Of a DNA stretch of 64,000 nt, positions 27,720 to 37,829 are shown piece by piece (within the stretch, counting starts at the first letter, position 1; each line of letters starts with the position of its first letter). The notes beneath the pieces are model-generated. The model did not search any database, had not been told where the DNA came from, and saw only the letters and a program-made list of their open reading frames with translations. The position numbers and the translations under genes are program-made. This DNA comes from Novosphingobium subterraneum (GTDB lineage Bacteria; Pseudomonadota; Alphaproteobacteria; Sphingomonadales; Sphingomonadaceae), in the NCBI RefSeq assembly GCF_000807925.1, contig NZ_JRVC01000002.1, forward strand, positions 265,162 through 329,161, given 5' to 3'.

Positions 27720-28100
27720 TCAGGCCCTGCTGTACTCCGCCAGCGCGCGCAGCACGTTTGTCATCATTTCACGTCCTTGCCCCGTCAGCCGCACATAGCG
27801 GCGGCGGGCATCAGTACTATCCGGTTCGCGAAAGATCAGCCCTTCCTCTTCAAGGCGAGCAATCCAGCGCAGGATAGTCGTCGACGGAATTCCCGCATCG
27901 AGACAGACGCTCGACACCTGGATATCGGTGCGGCGGCAGTCGGCGATGAACAGATCAAGAAGGATGTCCCAGCCGGGCTCTGCGAAAAGGCCTGGTCGCC
28001 CGCTTGCCTCGTCACGTTTGCGACGCAGGTTGTAGAGCGCCTTTGCAAGACGAAGGATTTCGGCGTTGGGATCTACGTAAGCGTCCAAGCAATGCTCCAT
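27720..28100 (-). CDS. MarR-like winged-helix regulator
   Basis: A 126-residue protein with the winged-helix pattern SVCLDAGIPSTTILRWIARLEEEGLIFREPDSTDARRR seen in MarR regulators; the Asp-x-Arg wing (DARRRYVRLT) is intact. The N-terminal part (EILRLAKALYNLRRKRDE) forms a dimerisation helix. It is divergent from the hydroxylase gene across about 250 bases, in which I see no clear operator. The ligand is unknown. Confidence 0.87.
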   Translation of the reverse strand: MEHCLDAYVDPNAEILRLAKALYNLRRKRDEASGRPGLFAEPGWDILLDLFIADCRRTDIQVSSVCLDAGIPSTTILRWIARLEEEGLIFREPDSTDARRRYVRLTGQGREMMTNVLRALAEYSRA

Positions 28101-28352
28101 GCGAGCGACAAGAAATCACGAGGAGCGTGCTGGCACCCGGCGCCGACAAGTGGCATTGCGGCTTTGCAGATACCGACCCTTGAAGGTCTGGCAGCGTTCA
28201 TGATCTATTGGTGACCCGAGATGACCTCATAAGGAAGTTTGGTTAACGCAAAGGACTGCAGAAAGCTTCGCCAAATCCATAGTATTAGTCCGGTTCGGAT
28301 CAATTGAACTGGATTGCGGTGACGAGCCGATTCCAACATGAGATCGTGCAAT

Positions 28353-29030
28353 ATGGGATTGTTTTCAAAGAAGAGTCAGTCATATGCAGAGACCTCGGCG
28401 CTGCGTTTGATCGGAGAGACAGTCCGCAAGCGTCTCGCAAACGACTCTGGCGTCTATCGTATCCCGGTGGATGGGCTCGAGATCTTTGGCGTGGCGGATT
28501 TCTTTTCGGCCGCAGAGTGCGAAAGGCTGATCGCCATCGTCGACAAGGTGGCGCGCCCCTCCCCCACCTACAAAGGTACGGACGCGACTGGCCGAACCAG
28601 CTATACCGGGGACGTGGATCCGTTTGACCCTTTCATCCTCATGCTGCAGCGCCGGATTGACGACCTGATCGGAATCGATCCCGCGTTCGGCGAGACGATC
28701 CAGGGGCAACGCTACGAACCGGGACAGGAGTTTCGTGGCCACTATGACCACTTTCTGCCTTCGCAGCACTTCTGGGATACGGAACAGAAACGCGGCGGCC
28801 AGCGTAGTTGGACGGCCATGGCGTATCTCAACGCCGTGGAGGAAGGCGGGACAACCGACTTCACCCGTGTCAACCTCTCCATCCCGCCGCAACCGGGTGC
28901 GCTCTTGCTCTGGAACAACATGAAGCCCGACGGCACACCAAATCCTGATGCCCTGCACGCCGGAACGCCGGTTGTGCGCGGCAAGAAGTATGTCCTGACC
29001 AAGTGGTACAGGTCGCGCCCGTGGCACTGA
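28353..29030 (+). CDS. Prolyl 4-hydroxylase-like 2OG-Fe(II) oxygenase
   Basis: A 225-residue oxygenase of the P4Hc type. The iron ligands HxD...H are His130 and Asp132 in GHYDHF and His202 in LHAGTPV, and the 2-oxoglutarate-binding Lys is about 212 in RGKKYVLTKW. The ATG at 28353 (MGLFSKK) is preferred to the one 15 bases upstream. It probably hydroxylates Pro in proteins or a small metabolite; nothing around it defines the target. The end overlaps the next gene. Confidence 0.88.
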   Translation: MGLFSKKSQSYAETSALRLIGETVRKRLANDSGVYRIPVDGLEIFGVADFFSAAECERLIAIVDKVARPSPTYKGTDATGRTSYTGDVDPFDPFILMLQRRIDDLIGIDPAFGETIQGQRYEPGQEFRGHYDHFLPSQHFWDTEQKRGGQRSWTAMAYLNAVEEGGTTDFTRVNLSIPPQPGALLLWNNMKPDGTPNPDALHAGTPVVRGKKYVLTKWYRSRPWH

Positions 29031-30883
29031 AATGGGGGGCCTGGCACGGCCTGATTGCACTCGCTTTGCTGCAGCCGGGCGCAAGCCATGCTGCAACTGC
29101 TGCCACAGGTTCTTCCGTTGTCGCCGCGCAGATCGACAATGGCCCGCAGGCATCATCCGGTCTTCCGGAAAATGCCCAGCTTGAGCGGATCTTTGCCGAT
29201 GAAATGCGGCAAGGCTTCGCGCTCGATCCTGTTGGCGCCCTGCAGCAAGGCCAGCGCGTTTCGGTCGAGGCATTCCTGCAGTTGTTCTCGCCAGAACTTG
29301 CCAGGGAGCGGCGCGAGGCAAATGCGCAACTGCTGGCGCGGCTGCGGCAAATAAGCCCCAGCAAACTGGACGAGCCACATCGCCTGTCGCGCGAAGTGCT
29401 GATCGATGCAAAAAGCGCAGACGCCGCACTGCTGCAACCCGACCTTCTGGCATTGACCGAGGTTCGCCCGTTCAACCACTTTGGCGGTTTCCACGTTTCC
29501 TACCCCGAACTGTCATCTCCGGGCAGCGGCATCGCCCTGGAGACGACGCGCGATTACGAGCTTCTGATCGCACGGCACCGCGTGCTCGGGCGCGTCTTTG
29601 ATCAGGCTACTGCGCGCTTCCGCGAGGGAATGGCAAGCGGAGTGACCGAGCCGAGGCTGACGGTGGACAACATGATCGCCCAGATCGATGCCCTGCTGGC
29701 CCAGCCGGTCGAGCGATCGCCATTCACCAGCCCGGCGCGCAGCTTTCCCAGCACCTTTTCAAGCGCGGAGAAACTGCGGCTGCGCAGGGATCTGTATGCA
29801 GTCACACGGCGCGACATCTACCCGGCCTATCGGAAGCTGCGTCGGTTTCTGGCGGATGACTATCGCCCTGCAGCCCGCGAGCAGGTGGGCCTCTCTGCCT
29901 TGCCGGGAGGTGGCCCGCTCTACCGCGAACTGATTCGGGCCTATACCACGCTTGATCTCGACCCCGAGACCGTTCACGCAATGGGCCTGGGCGAAGTGTC
30001 GCGAATCCAGACCGAGATGGAGCAGGTCAAGACGGAGCTGGGCTATACTGGTCCCTTGCGCGGGTTCTTCGACGATCTGCGAACCAATCCACGCTACCAC
30101 CCCAGAACCGAACAACAGCTCGCGGAGGGCTTTCGCGCGGTCGGTCGCAAGGTTGACGCTCTGGCTCCACGCTATTTCCTGCAGTTGCCGCGCACGCCCC
30201 TGCAGATCCAGCCCTACCCTGCCTACCGCGCGAAGTTCGAAGCAGGTGGCAGCTATGCGCAAGGGACGCCCGATGGCGTGCAGCCGGGCACGTTCTTCTT
30301 CAACACCTACGACCTCAAGAGCCGATACCTGACGGGCGTGACCACACTTTACCTGCATGAAGGCGCGCCGGGCCATCACTTCCAGATCAGCCTTGCCCAA
30401 GAGAACACGGCCCTGCCCGATTTCCAGCGCTTTGGCGGCAACAACGCCTACATCGAAGGCTGGGCGCTCTACGCCGAAACCCTGGGTTTCGAGATGGGTC
30501 TTTACAAGGACCCGATGCAGCATTGGGGCACCTTGGACGACGAGATGCTGCGGGCGATGCGGCTGGTGGTGGATACGGGCCTTCACGCAAAGGGGTGGAC
30601 CCGCGAGCAGGCGGTAGATTACATGCTTGCCAATTCGGGCATGGGCCGCAGCGACGCCGAGGCGGAAGTCGACCGCTACATTGCCATTCCGGGACAAGCG
30701 CTATCGTACAAGATCGGGGCGCTTACGATCCAGCGGCTGCGCAAGGAAGCGGAAGGCGCGCTTGGCCGAAAGTTCGACATCCGCGCATTCCATGACCAGG
30801 TGCTTGGCAGTGGAGCGCTGCCGATGAAAGTGCTGGAAGGCAAGGTGCGCGGGTGGATCGCGCGCACCCGCGCTGCCCGTTGA
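29021..30883 (+). CDS. Exported DUF885-family protein (putative metallopeptidase)
   Basis: A protein of about 620 residues beginning at GTG 29021 (a GTG at 29003 is also possible), overlapping the hydroxylase stop. It has an N-terminal signal peptide (LIALALLQPGASHAA). The DUF885 domain covers the rest. The motif YLHEGAPGHHFQ resembles the HExxH-like zinc site in this family, with further conserved NNAYIEGWALYAE. Some relatives are thought to be carboxypeptidase-like. It runs up to the stop of lysK with no gap, so the two transcripts end against each other. Confidence 0.85.
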   Translation: MALKWGAWHGLIALALLQPGASHAATAATGSSVVAAQIDNGPQASSGLPENAQLERIFADEMRQGFALDPVGALQQGQRVSVEAFLQLFSPELARERREANAQLLARLRQISPSKLDEPHRLSREVLIDAKSADAALLQPDLLALTEVRPFNHFGGFHVSYPELSSPGSGIALETTRDYELLIARHRVLGRVFDQATARFREGMASGVTEPRLTVDNMIAQIDALLAQPVERSPFTSPARSFPSTFSSAEKLRLRRDLYAVTRRDIYPAYRKLRRFLADDYRPAAREQVGLSALPGGGPLYRELIRAYTTLDLDPETVHAMGLGEVSRIQTEMEQVKTELGYTGPLRGFFDDLRTNPRYHPRTEQQLAEGFRAVGRKVDALAPRYFLQLPRTPLQIQPYPAYRAKFEAGGSYAQGTPDGVQPGTFFFNTYDLKSRYLTGVTTLYLHEGAPGHHFQISLAQENTALPDFQRFGGNNAYIEGWALYAETLGFEMGLYKDPMQHWGTLDDEMLRAMRLVVDTGLHAKGWTREQAVDYMLANSGMGRSDAEAEVDRYIAIPGQALSYKIGALTIQRLRKEAEGALGRKFDIRAFHDQVLGSGALPMKVLEGKVRGWIARTRAAR

Positions 30884-32491
30884 TCAATCTCCGAGCGCTT
30901 CGGCGATCAGCTTGCGAGTATTGCTGACGCCGTAGAGCGCAATGAAGCTGCCCATCCGCGGTCCGGCGCTGGAGCCCAGAAGCGTTTCATAGAGGCACTT
31001 GAACCAGTCGCGGAGCTGCTCGAACCCGTAATGCGGGTCCTTGCCGATCTCGTAGACGATGTTCTGCAGTTCCTCTGCGGTGGCATCATCGGACGTACCG
31101 GCGAGTTCCTCGTCGAGCGCTGCCAGAGCCTTTGCCTCGTTCTCTTCCGGCTTGCGGCGCTGCAGCGTGGGGGCGATGAAATCGCGGTTGTAGGCCAGAG
31201 CGCGGGTGACGAGGCCATCGAGTGCGGGGTGCGCTGCAGGATCGGCGTTCTCGACATAGTTGCCAAGATACGACCAGACCTGATCGCGCGTGGCCTGCGC
31301 GCCCAATACGCCGACGAGGTTGAGCAGCAGGCCGTACGTGACCGGGAGCTTTTCGCCCTCACCCTCGGCCGGACCGTTGGTGCGCAACAGGTGCCATACG
31401 GGGTTGCCGAGCTGCTGTTCGATCGGTTGGGTCGGGATCTTTTCGCGGAACTGCCAGTATTCGTCGACCGCGCGGGGGATGATCCCGACGTGGAGCGACT
31501 TGGCGCTCTTGGGCTCACGGAAGAGGTAAAAGCCCAGGGACTCCTCACTGCCGTATTCGAGCCACTGCTCGATGGTCAGGCCGTTGCCCTTGGACTTGGA
31601 GATCTTCTCGCCCTTCTCATCAAGGAAGAGTTCGTAGATCAGGCCTTCGGGGCGCTGGCCGCCGAGCACGCGGGCGATCTTGCCCGACTGCGTGACGCTG
31701 TCGGTGAGGTCCTTGCCGCACATCTCGTAATCGACGCCAAGCGCGACCCAGCGCATCGCCCAGTCGACCTTCCACTGCAGCTTGGACCAGCCGCCTAGGA
31801 TGGTGTGCTCGATGGTTTCGCCATTGCTGTCGGTGAAGCGGACAATGCCGGCTTCGGCATCGACCACCTCGACCGGCACCTGCAGCACTTCGCCGGTGGT
31901 CGGCGAGACCGGCAGGACCGGCGAATAGGTCTTCCGGCGTTCCTCGCGCAAGGTGGGGAGCATGATGTCCATGATCGCCTGCCAGTTGCGTAGCACGCCC
32001 TTCAATGCGTCGTCGAAGGCGCCGGAATTGTAGCGGTCCGAAGCCGAGACGAACTCGTAATCGAAGCCGAAGCGATCGAGGAAATCGCGCAGCATGGCGT
32101 TGTTGTGGTGGGCGAAGCTTTCGAACTTCTCGAAAGGGTCGGGAATGCGGCTGAGCGGATGGCCGAGATGGGCATCGAGCAGCGCCTTGTTCGGCACGTT
32201 GTCAGGCACCTTGCGCAAGCCGTCCATGTCATCGGAAAAGGCGACGAGGCGCGTGGGATGGCCTCCGGTCAGCACTTCATAGGCGCGGCGGACCAGCGTG
32301 GTGCGCAGGACTTCCTGGAAGGTGCCGATGTGCGGCAGGCCCGAAGGACCATAACCGGTTTCGAACAGAACCGGGATCAGTTCGCCTGACGCATCGCGTT
32401 TGCCGCCGTGGAACCGCTTTATGAGCTTGCGGGCTTCCTCGAAGGGCCAAGCCTTGGAGGTCTGGGCGGCGGTGCTGATTGCGTCTGTCAT
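30884..32491 (-). CDS. lysK: Lysyl-tRNA synthetase, class I
   Basis: A 535-residue class I LysRS, the form found in alphaproteobacteria and archaea instead of class II LysS. The HIGH motif is PHIG at about 53-56 (GYGPSGLPHIGTF) and the KMSKS motif is KISKS at about 296-300. I chose the ATG at 32491 (MTDAISTAAQ); a longer frame of 29 codons lacks support. It charges tRNA-Lys. Confidence 0.96.
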   Translation of the reverse strand: MTDAISTAAQTSKAWPFEEARKLIKRFHGGKRDASGELIPVLFETGYGPSGLPHIGTFQEVLRTTLVRRAYEVLTGGHPTRLVAFSDDMDGLRKVPDNVPNKALLDAHLGHPLSRIPDPFEKFESFAHHNNAMLRDFLDRFGFDYEFVSASDRYNSGAFDDALKGVLRNWQAIMDIMLPTLREERRKTYSPVLPVSPTTGEVLQVPVEVVDAEAGIVRFTDSNGETIEHTILGGWSKLQWKVDWAMRWVALGVDYEMCGKDLTDSVTQSGKIARVLGGQRPEGLIYELFLDEKGEKISKSKGNGLTIEQWLEYGSEESLGFYLFREPKSAKSLHVGIIPRAVDEYWQFREKIPTQPIEQQLGNPVWHLLRTNGPAEGEGEKLPVTYGLLLNLVGVLGAQATRDQVWSYLGNYVENADPAAHPALDGLVTRALAYNRDFIAPTLQRRKPEENEAKALAALDEELAGTSDDATAEELQNIVYEIGKDPHYGFEQLRDWFKCLYETLLGSSAGPRMGSFIALYGVSNTRKLIAEALGD

Positions 32492-32557
32492 GGTGCCTGC
32501 CCTTTTGCGCGTGGGCGCGACGGGTGCAAGAGAAAACCGGGGATGACCAGACGACGA

Positions 32558-32593
32558 AAGGGCGGGCGCCACGCTCACGCGACGTCCGCCCTT
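32558..32593 (-). terminator. Terminator downstream of flagellin
   Basis: On the minus strand the arms AAGGGCGGA and CCGCCCTTT enclose a loop that itself can pair. It lies 24 bases after the flagellin stop and ends in CCCTTTCG, without a long T-tract. Confidence 0.6.
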
Positions 32594-32616
32594 CCGTGGA
32601 GGCTTCTGAGGGAGGC

Positions 32617-33444
32617 TTACTTCAGAAGCGAGAGCACGTTCTGCTGGGCCTGGTTGGCCTGGGCGATCATGGCGGTCGACGCCTGGCTGAGGATCTGTGC
32701 CTTGGCCATGGCGGTGGTTTCCGCCGAATAGTCGGTATCGAGAATGCGCGAGCGGGCATCCGACAGGTTGGTGATGTTGTCGTTGAGGTTGTTGATCACC
32801 GATTCAAGACGGTTCTGCCCTGCACCAAGCAGCGAACGCGCGCCAGAGATCGAGTCCAGTTCGGAGTCCAGCGTACCGAGCAGGGTGTTGGCTGCGGTTG
32901 CCGTCGATACATCGTATGAGCCGGCAGCACCGCCCGAGGCCTGCAGCGTGGTGAGATCGGCGATCTCGAGGATGACCTGGTCCGAAGCGTCCGAGCCTGC
33001 CTGGATCGTGATTGACGTGACGGTGCCGTCGAACAGCTGCACGCCATTGAAATTGGTGTTGGTGATGATCTGATCGACCTGCGCGGTAAGCTGGTCGACT
33101 TCGCTCTGCATGTAAACGCGGTCGGTGGCGTCCTGATAGGTGCCCGAGGCCGATTGGACGGCCAGTTCGCGAATGCGCTGCAGCATTGCGGTCACTTCGT
33201 TCAGCGCGCCGTCGGCGGTCTGAGCAAGGCTGATGCCGTCGTTCGAGTTGCGGACGCCCTGGCCCATGCCCTTGATCTGCGAGGTCATGGTCGTGCTGAT
33301 GGCGAGGCCTGCGGCGTCGTCCTTCGCGCCGTTGATGCGCTTGCCGGTCGACAGACGCTCCATCGCTGTACCCAGCATCTTGTTGGCCGAGTTCGAAGCA
33401 TTCGTAGCGCGTATGGCGCTGATATTCGTGTTGATGACTGCCAT
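32617..33444 (-). CDS. Flagellin
   Basis: A 275-residue flagellin. The conserved N-terminal D0/D1 region ([38 protein letters not shown]) and C-terminal region ([32 protein letters not shown]) are intact, and the variable middle is short. It is exported by the flagellar type III system and polymerises into the filament. No other flagellar gene lies in the window, so it is an isolated flagellin locus. The 176-base divergent region upstream may carry a TAAA-type sigma-28-like site, but I could not fix one. Confidence 0.96.
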   Translation of the reverse strand: MAVINTNISAIRATNASNSANKMLGTAMERLSTGKRINGAKDDAAGLAISTTMTSQIKGMGQGVRNSNDGISLAQTADGALNEVTAMLQRIRELAVQSASGTYQDATDRVYMQSEVDQLTAQVDQIITNTNFNGVQLFDGTVTSITIQAGSDASDQVILEIADLTTLQASGGAAGSYDVSTATAANTLLGTLDSELDSISGARSLLGAGQNRLESVINNLNDNITNLSDARSRILDTDYSAETTAMAKAQILSQASTAMIAQANQAQQNVLSLLK

Positions 33445-33620
33445 TTCCCATTCTCCACTATGGGCCGGAGCATCTGGTGGGACACGCCGGTATTGGTTGC
33501 TGTGGAGAAGGACGGCTGCGGGGCGCAGGTTTTAAGGGGGACGGTAAATCGCGGTGAAAGGCTCTGTTTTAGCTGGCCACGGGGTTGTGCGGTGTTCCAT
33601 TCCTGTTCTAACGCTGCGGG

Positions 33621-36341
33621 GTGACCGAACGCCCTGCCCTTGCCCTGCCAGCGATTCATGCAAGCCACGGCGGATGCTGGCTGCGTGACGGCTTTGCCAC
33701 GCGCGGACTTGGCAAGGGCGAGGCGATCGTGGCAGCGGCAGATACGCCGCTGCTTATGCTCAATGCACCGCTGGTGGCGAGCAGGCTCGGCTATCCGGAC
33801 CTTTCGGGGCTCGATCTGCTGGAGCTGTTCGCGTTCGTGCATCCGGCGCGGTTCATGGTGCCGACGCCGAAGGGCCTGGCCCGTGCTTTGGGGCTTGAGG
33901 AGCCATCCGGCGACGACAAGGTGCCGCAACTGCTGCAGGAAGCCGCAGAGGCTTTGCTTGCCACATGCGAGAGTGCGGACTGGGCCGAGCGGGAGGGAGC
34001 GTGGACAGCGCTGCAATCGCTGGTTCGGATGAGCTGGCCTTGGGCCACCTTGCTGACCCCGCGCATTCGCAAGCCGGACCGGGCCGAGCGCTGGCTGTTT
34101 GCCAAGCTGCCGGAGTGGGAAGAGGCGGCCGAGCGGCCTCAGCCGGCGCAGGTCGTGTTGGGCGAAGCGGCAGTGGTCTCGCGCCTTGCCGAACTGACGG
34201 GCGCCGGGGCCGAGGCGCGGCCGACGCAGCAGGACTATGCGCGCGAAGCCTCGCGCATGTTCGCACCGCGACAGGGACAGGGCCAGCCGCATGTCGTGCT
34301 GGCGCAGGCGGGCACGGGCACGGGCAAGACATTCGGCTATCTCGCGCCGTCCTCGCTGTGGGCGGAGCAATCGGGCGGGACGGTCTGGGTCTCGACCTAC
34401 ACCAAGGCGCTGCAGCGGCAGTTGCGGCGCGAAAGCCGGCGCGCGTTTCCAGCCTCGCGCAACGGCAAGCCGCCCGTGGTGGTGCGCAAGGGGCGCGAGA
34501 ACTACCTGTGCCTGCTCAATCTGGAAGACGCGCTGCAGGGCGGCTTTGCCGGGCGGGCGGCGATCCTGGCGCAGCTGGTGGCGCGCTGGGCGGCCTACAG
34601 CCAAGATGGCGACATGATCGGCGGTGACCTGCCCGGCTGGCTCGGCACGCTGTTCCGCAAGCGCGGCATCGCGGCTCTGACCGACCAGCGCGGCGAATGC
34701 GTCTATGCCGGGTGCCCGCATTACCGGAAGTGCTTCATCGAGCGCGCCGCGCGGGCCTCTGCCGATGCGGAACTGGTGATTGCCAATCATGCGCTGGTGA
34801 TGGTCAACGCCGCACGCGGGCGCGACGCTGCGCAGCGGCCGACGCGGATCGTTTTCGACGAAGGGCACCATGTGTTCGAAGCGGCGGATTCGACGTTCTC
34901 GGCGGCACTGACGGGCGCGGAGACAATCGAGCTGCGGCGCTGGGTGATCGGGCCTGAGGGCAAGTCGCGCGGAAGGCGGCGCGGGCTTTCGGCCCGGCTT
35001 GCCGATGTGGCGAGCTATGACGAGGAAGGCGAGCGCGCGATTTCGCAGGCGCGTGAGGCGGCTGAGGCTCTGCCCTCGGAAGGCTGGCTGGCGCGGGTGG
35101 TGGAAGGCACGCCTTCAGGGCCACTGGAGGAGCTGTTGAGCGCGGCGCGGGCGCTGGCCTATGCGCGCGACGAAAGCGGCGGGCAGGAAGCGGGCTATGG
35201 GCTCGAGACCGAGATCGCGCAACTGGACGGCGGGTTCATCGAGGTGGCTGGGCGCGCGCAGGAGGCGCTGGAGGCCTTGCGCAAGCCGCTGGTGCGGCTG
35301 GGGCTGCGGCTGGAGGCCATTGTCGAGGATGGACCCGACTGGCTCGATGGTCCGGCGCGAGCGCGGATCGAGGGGGCGCGCAGTGCGATCGGCTGGCGCA
35401 GCGATCTCATCGCGGGATGGATTGCGCTGCTGGCGCGGCTGGGTGGGCCGGGCGACCCCGATTTCGTCGACTGGATTGCGGTGGAGCGTTCGGACGGGCG
35501 TGAGTGGGATGTCGGGCTGCACCGGCATTACCTCGATCCGATGAAGCCCTTTGCCAATGCCGTGCTGGCGCCTTCTCACGGGGTGATGATGACCTCGGCC
35601 ACGTTGCGCGATGGCGATGACTGGCAGAGCGCGGTGGAGCGCAGCGGGGCGCCGCATCTGGACATTGCGCCGCGCCTGTTCACGGCGGACAGCCCGTTCG
35701 ACTATGCGTCCCAAGCCGAAGTGCTGATCGTGACCGACGTGCCCAAGGGCGACATTCCGGCACTGGCAGCGGCCTATGGGCGGCTGATCGAAGCTTCGGG
35801 CGGCGGGGCGCTGGGGCTGTTCACTGCGATCAGGCGGCTGCGCGCGGTCTATGGCCGCATTGCCGACCGCCTGGCGCGGGGCGGATTGCCGCTGTTCGCG
35901 CAGCATGTCGATCCGATAGACACCGGCACGCTGGTCGACATCTTCCGCGACGATCCGCGCGCCTCGCTGCTCGGCACCGATGCCCTGCGCGACGGGGTGG
36001 ACGTACCCGGGGATTCACTGCGGCTGGTGGTGATGGAGCAGGTGCCGTGGCCCAAGCCTTCGATCCTCCACCGCGCGCGGCGACTGGCCGGCGGTGGTTC
36101 GGCCTATGACGACCGGATCATTCGCGCACGGCTGGCACAGGCCTTCGGGCGCCTGATCCGCTCGGCGGGGGACAAGGGGCACTTCGTGGTGCTGTCCTCG
36201 GCCTTCCCCTCGCGGCTGCTCTCGGCCTTTCCGGCAGGCACGCCGATCCGGCGCGTGACGCTCGATGTGGCTTTACAAAGCGTCGGTGCCAGTGTTTCTG
36301 GGCGAGAGAGTGCACAGACACCGCGCGAGGGGATTTCGTGA
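33621..36341 (+). CDS. DinG/XPD-type Fe-S DNA helicase
   Basis: A 906-residue superfamily 2 helicase starting with GTG. Walker A is AQAGTGTGKT at about 228-237 and the DEAH box is DEGH at 413-416. Four cysteines (about 297, 360, 365, 371) form the 4Fe-4S cluster site of XPD/DinG helicases, and C-terminal motifs include RLVVMEQVPWPKPS and QAFGRLIRS. The N-terminal 200 residues are an extra domain not typical of E. coli DinG; proteins of this longer type are common in sphingomonads. It unwinds DNA with 5'-3' polarity in the family. Its stop overlaps the next GTG start. Confidence 0.9.
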   Translation: MTERPALALPAIHASHGGCWLRDGFATRGLGKGEAIVAAADTPLLMLNAPLVASRLGYPDLSGLDLLELFAFVHPARFMVPTPKGLARALGLEEPSGDDKVPQLLQEAAEALLATCESADWAEREGAWTALQSLVRMSWPWATLLTPRIRKPDRAERWLFAKLPEWEEAAERPQPAQVVLGEAAVVSRLAELTGAGAEARPTQQDYAREASRMFAPRQGQGQPHVVLAQAGTGTGKTFGYLAPSSLWAEQSGGTVWVSTYTKALQRQLRRESRRAFPASRNGKPPVVVRKGRENYLCLLNLEDALQGGFAGRAAILAQLVARWAAYSQDGDMIGGDLPGWLGTLFRKRGIAALTDQRGECVYAGCPHYRKCFIERAARASADAELVIANHALVMVNAARGRDAAQRPTRIVFDEGHHVFEAADSTFSAALTGAETIELRRWVIGPEGKSRGRRRGLSARLADVASYDEEGERAISQAREAAEALPSEGWLARVVEGTPSGPLEELLSAARALAYARDESGGQEAGYGLETEIAQLDGGFIEVAGRAQEALEALRKPLVRLGLRLEAIVEDGPDWLDGPARARIEGARSAIGWRSDLIAGWIALLARLGGPGDPDFVDWIAVERSDGREWDVGLHRHYLDPMKPFANAVLAPSHGVMMTSATLRDGDDWQSAVERSGAPHLDIAPRLFTADSPFDYASQAEVLIVTDVPKGDIPALAAAYGRLIEASGGGALGLFTAIRRLRAVYGRIADRLARGGLPLFAQHVDPIDTGTLVDIFRDDPRASLLGTDALRDGVDVPGDSLRLVVMEQVPWPKPSILHRARRLAGGGSAYDDRIIRARLAQAFGRLIRSAGDKGHFVVLSSAFPSRLLSAFPAGTPIRRVTLDVALQSVGASVSGRESAQTPREGIS

Positions 36342-36883
36342 AGACACTGGCCCTGTTTCGCCACGCCAAATCTGACTGGAGCGATGCGCGCGCGCGGGAT
36401 TTCGACCGCCCCTTGAACGAGCGCGGCAAGCGCGGGGCGCGGGCGATGGGCGAATATATCCGCGATACCGGCCGCACATTTGACCGCATGATCGCCAGCC
36501 CCGCTGTGCGCGCGGCCGAAACGGTCGAGGAAAGCAGCAAGGCGTGGAAGTGCACGTTCAAGATCGAATGGGACCGGCGCATCTACCTTGCCAGCTCGGC
36601 CACGCTGATCGACCTGCTGAAGGAACTGTCCGGCGACCCGAAAAGCGTCCTGATGATCGGGCACAATCCGGGGCTGGAGGACCTGATCTTCGACCTCGTG
36701 CCCGATGATGGCTCCAGCCCTTTGCGCGAAGTGGTGGAAGAGAAGTTCCCGACCGCGACCTTCGCGGTGATGGAGCTTGATGTGGACGACTGGGCTGACG
36801 TGACCGAGGGTTGCGCGCGGTTGGTGGAGATCAAGCGGCCGCGCGATCTGGACCCGACGTTGGGTCCGGTGTTGGTGGATTGA
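36338..36883 (+). CDS. SixA-like histidine phosphatase
   Basis: A 181-residue protein of the histidine phosphatase superfamily. The catalytic RHG-like motif is LFRHAKSDW (Arg8, His9) and the second His is His109 in MIGHNPGLED. In E. coli, SixA dephosphorylates a histidine on a phosphotransfer protein; here the partner is unknown. The GTG start at 36338 overlaps the helicase stop. Confidence 0.9.
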   Translation: MKTLALFRHAKSDWSDARARDFDRPLNERGKRGARAMGEYIRDTGRTFDRMIASPAVRAAETVEESSKAWKCTFKIEWDRRIYLASSATLIDLLKELSGDPKSVLMIGHNPGLEDLIFDLVPDDGSSPLREVVEEKFPTATFAVMELDVDDWADVTEGCARLVEIKRPRDLDPTLGPVLVD

Positions 36884-36955
36884 GCGCAAGTTTTTGGAAA
36901 GCAGTTCCAACATATTGCTGTTGCAGTGAATTTTCTGCGTTGTCATAGTAGCGCG

Positions 36956-37297
36956 ATGAGCGAACAGGATAATGGTTTCGAAGACGAAGAAGAATGGGAT
37001 CCAGATTTTGCGAACGAGCTGATGGGTCAAACTCTGCTGGTTGGAATAACTTACGTCGATCCGGAAGGTGAATTTCTGCGTAGACTGCAAGTGTTCGGAA
37101 CTGTGACAGCCGCCGAGGAAGGTTCTGGAATTACGATTCGGCAGGAGTCAAGCGACGAACCGTTTGTGATTGCACCAATTCTAAGCGCTATCGAGTATGC
37201 GGCGCCTGGAGTCTACCAACTCTCGGACTCTGATGTGGTTGTCGAGGACCCCGACTTCACGGCATTGTTTACAGTGACCTCTCCTCACCGTCACTGA
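36956..37297 (+). CDS. Hypothetical acidic protein in a lower-GC pocket
   Basis: A 113-residue protein beginning MSEQDNGFEDEEEW, rich in Asp/Glu and with alternating hydrophobic residues suggesting a beta-rich fold (LLVGITYVDPEGEFLRRLQV, FGTVTAAEEGSG). I do not recognise a named family. GC content here is visibly lower than in its neighbours, suggesting recent acquisition. No partner gene is evident. ATG 36956 is taken; an in-frame start at 36926 gives a less likely leader. Confidence 0.65.
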   Translation: MSEQDNGFEDEEEWDPDFANELMGQTLLVGITYVDPEGEFLRRLQVFGTVTAAEEGSGITIRQESSDEPFVIAPILSAIEYAAPGVYQLSDSDVVVEDPDFTALFTVTSPHRH

Positions 37298-37410
37298 TAG
37301 ACTCGAGTGGCGATGTAAATCCGCTTTTGTGGGGCGGGCTGTAACGGATGAAGCCAGCGATTGGTTCAGGCGTGATGCGGACCCCGAGCTTTCGCGACGC
37401 CAGCTTGCAC

Positions 37411-37758
37411 TCAGGAGAAGTTTGGAATCATACCAGAGAAACACAAGATTGCCGCCGCAATGTGAACTGCAGCGGCGAAGAATGTGGGGACGCTCGACTG
37501 CCGCCCCAAAGACCAACCGATCAGCGCGCCATAGGCAGGAAACTGAAGCAGTGCGATCACAATCGACGGTGCTGCAATGGTGTGTCCGGAAAGCAAACTG
37601 GCAAGCATTGGTGCAGGGAACAGCAATCTAGCCGCGACGTAATCACCGTGGCCCGCACCGGCAGAAACAATCGCAGCTATCAAAGCCAGAACGGTCACCG
37701 GAACGCCCAGGGCCAAGCCAATCAGCGGACGTCGAAAGCGATTCGGCGCTGCGAACAT
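37411..37758 (-). CDS. Hypothetical small membrane protein
   Basis: A 115-residue very hydrophobic protein with three or four probable TM segments (IGLALGVPVTVLALIAAIVS; LLFPAPMLASLLSG; IVIALLQFPAYGALIG; FFAAAVHIAAAILCFSG). The ATG at 37758 has GAGGG 8 bases upstream, better than a GTG seven codons earlier. No homology recognised. It lies in the same lower-GC pocket as the hypothetical gene at 36956 but on the other strand. Confidence 0.6.
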   Translation of the reverse strand: MFAAPNRFRRPLIGLALGVPVTVLALIAAIVSAGAGHGDYVAARLLFPAPMLASLLSGHTIAAPSIVIALLQFPAYGALIGWSLGRQSSVPTFFAAAVHIAAAILCFSGMIPNFS

Positions 37759-37829
37759 CTGGATGCCCTCAATCTCCACTCACAGTTGCCTGCACGGCGT
37801 TCAACCTTCACGAGTCAAACTTGCCACGT

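Noticed and set aside
33445..33620. Sigma-28-type promoter for flagellin
   Set aside because: A TAAA box with a loosely fitting downstream element can be drawn, but the match is no better than chance in this region.
37329..37631. Plus-strand frame of 100 codons in the lower-GC pocket
   Set aside because: Overlaps the better-supported minus-strand membrane protein and lacks any coherent pattern.
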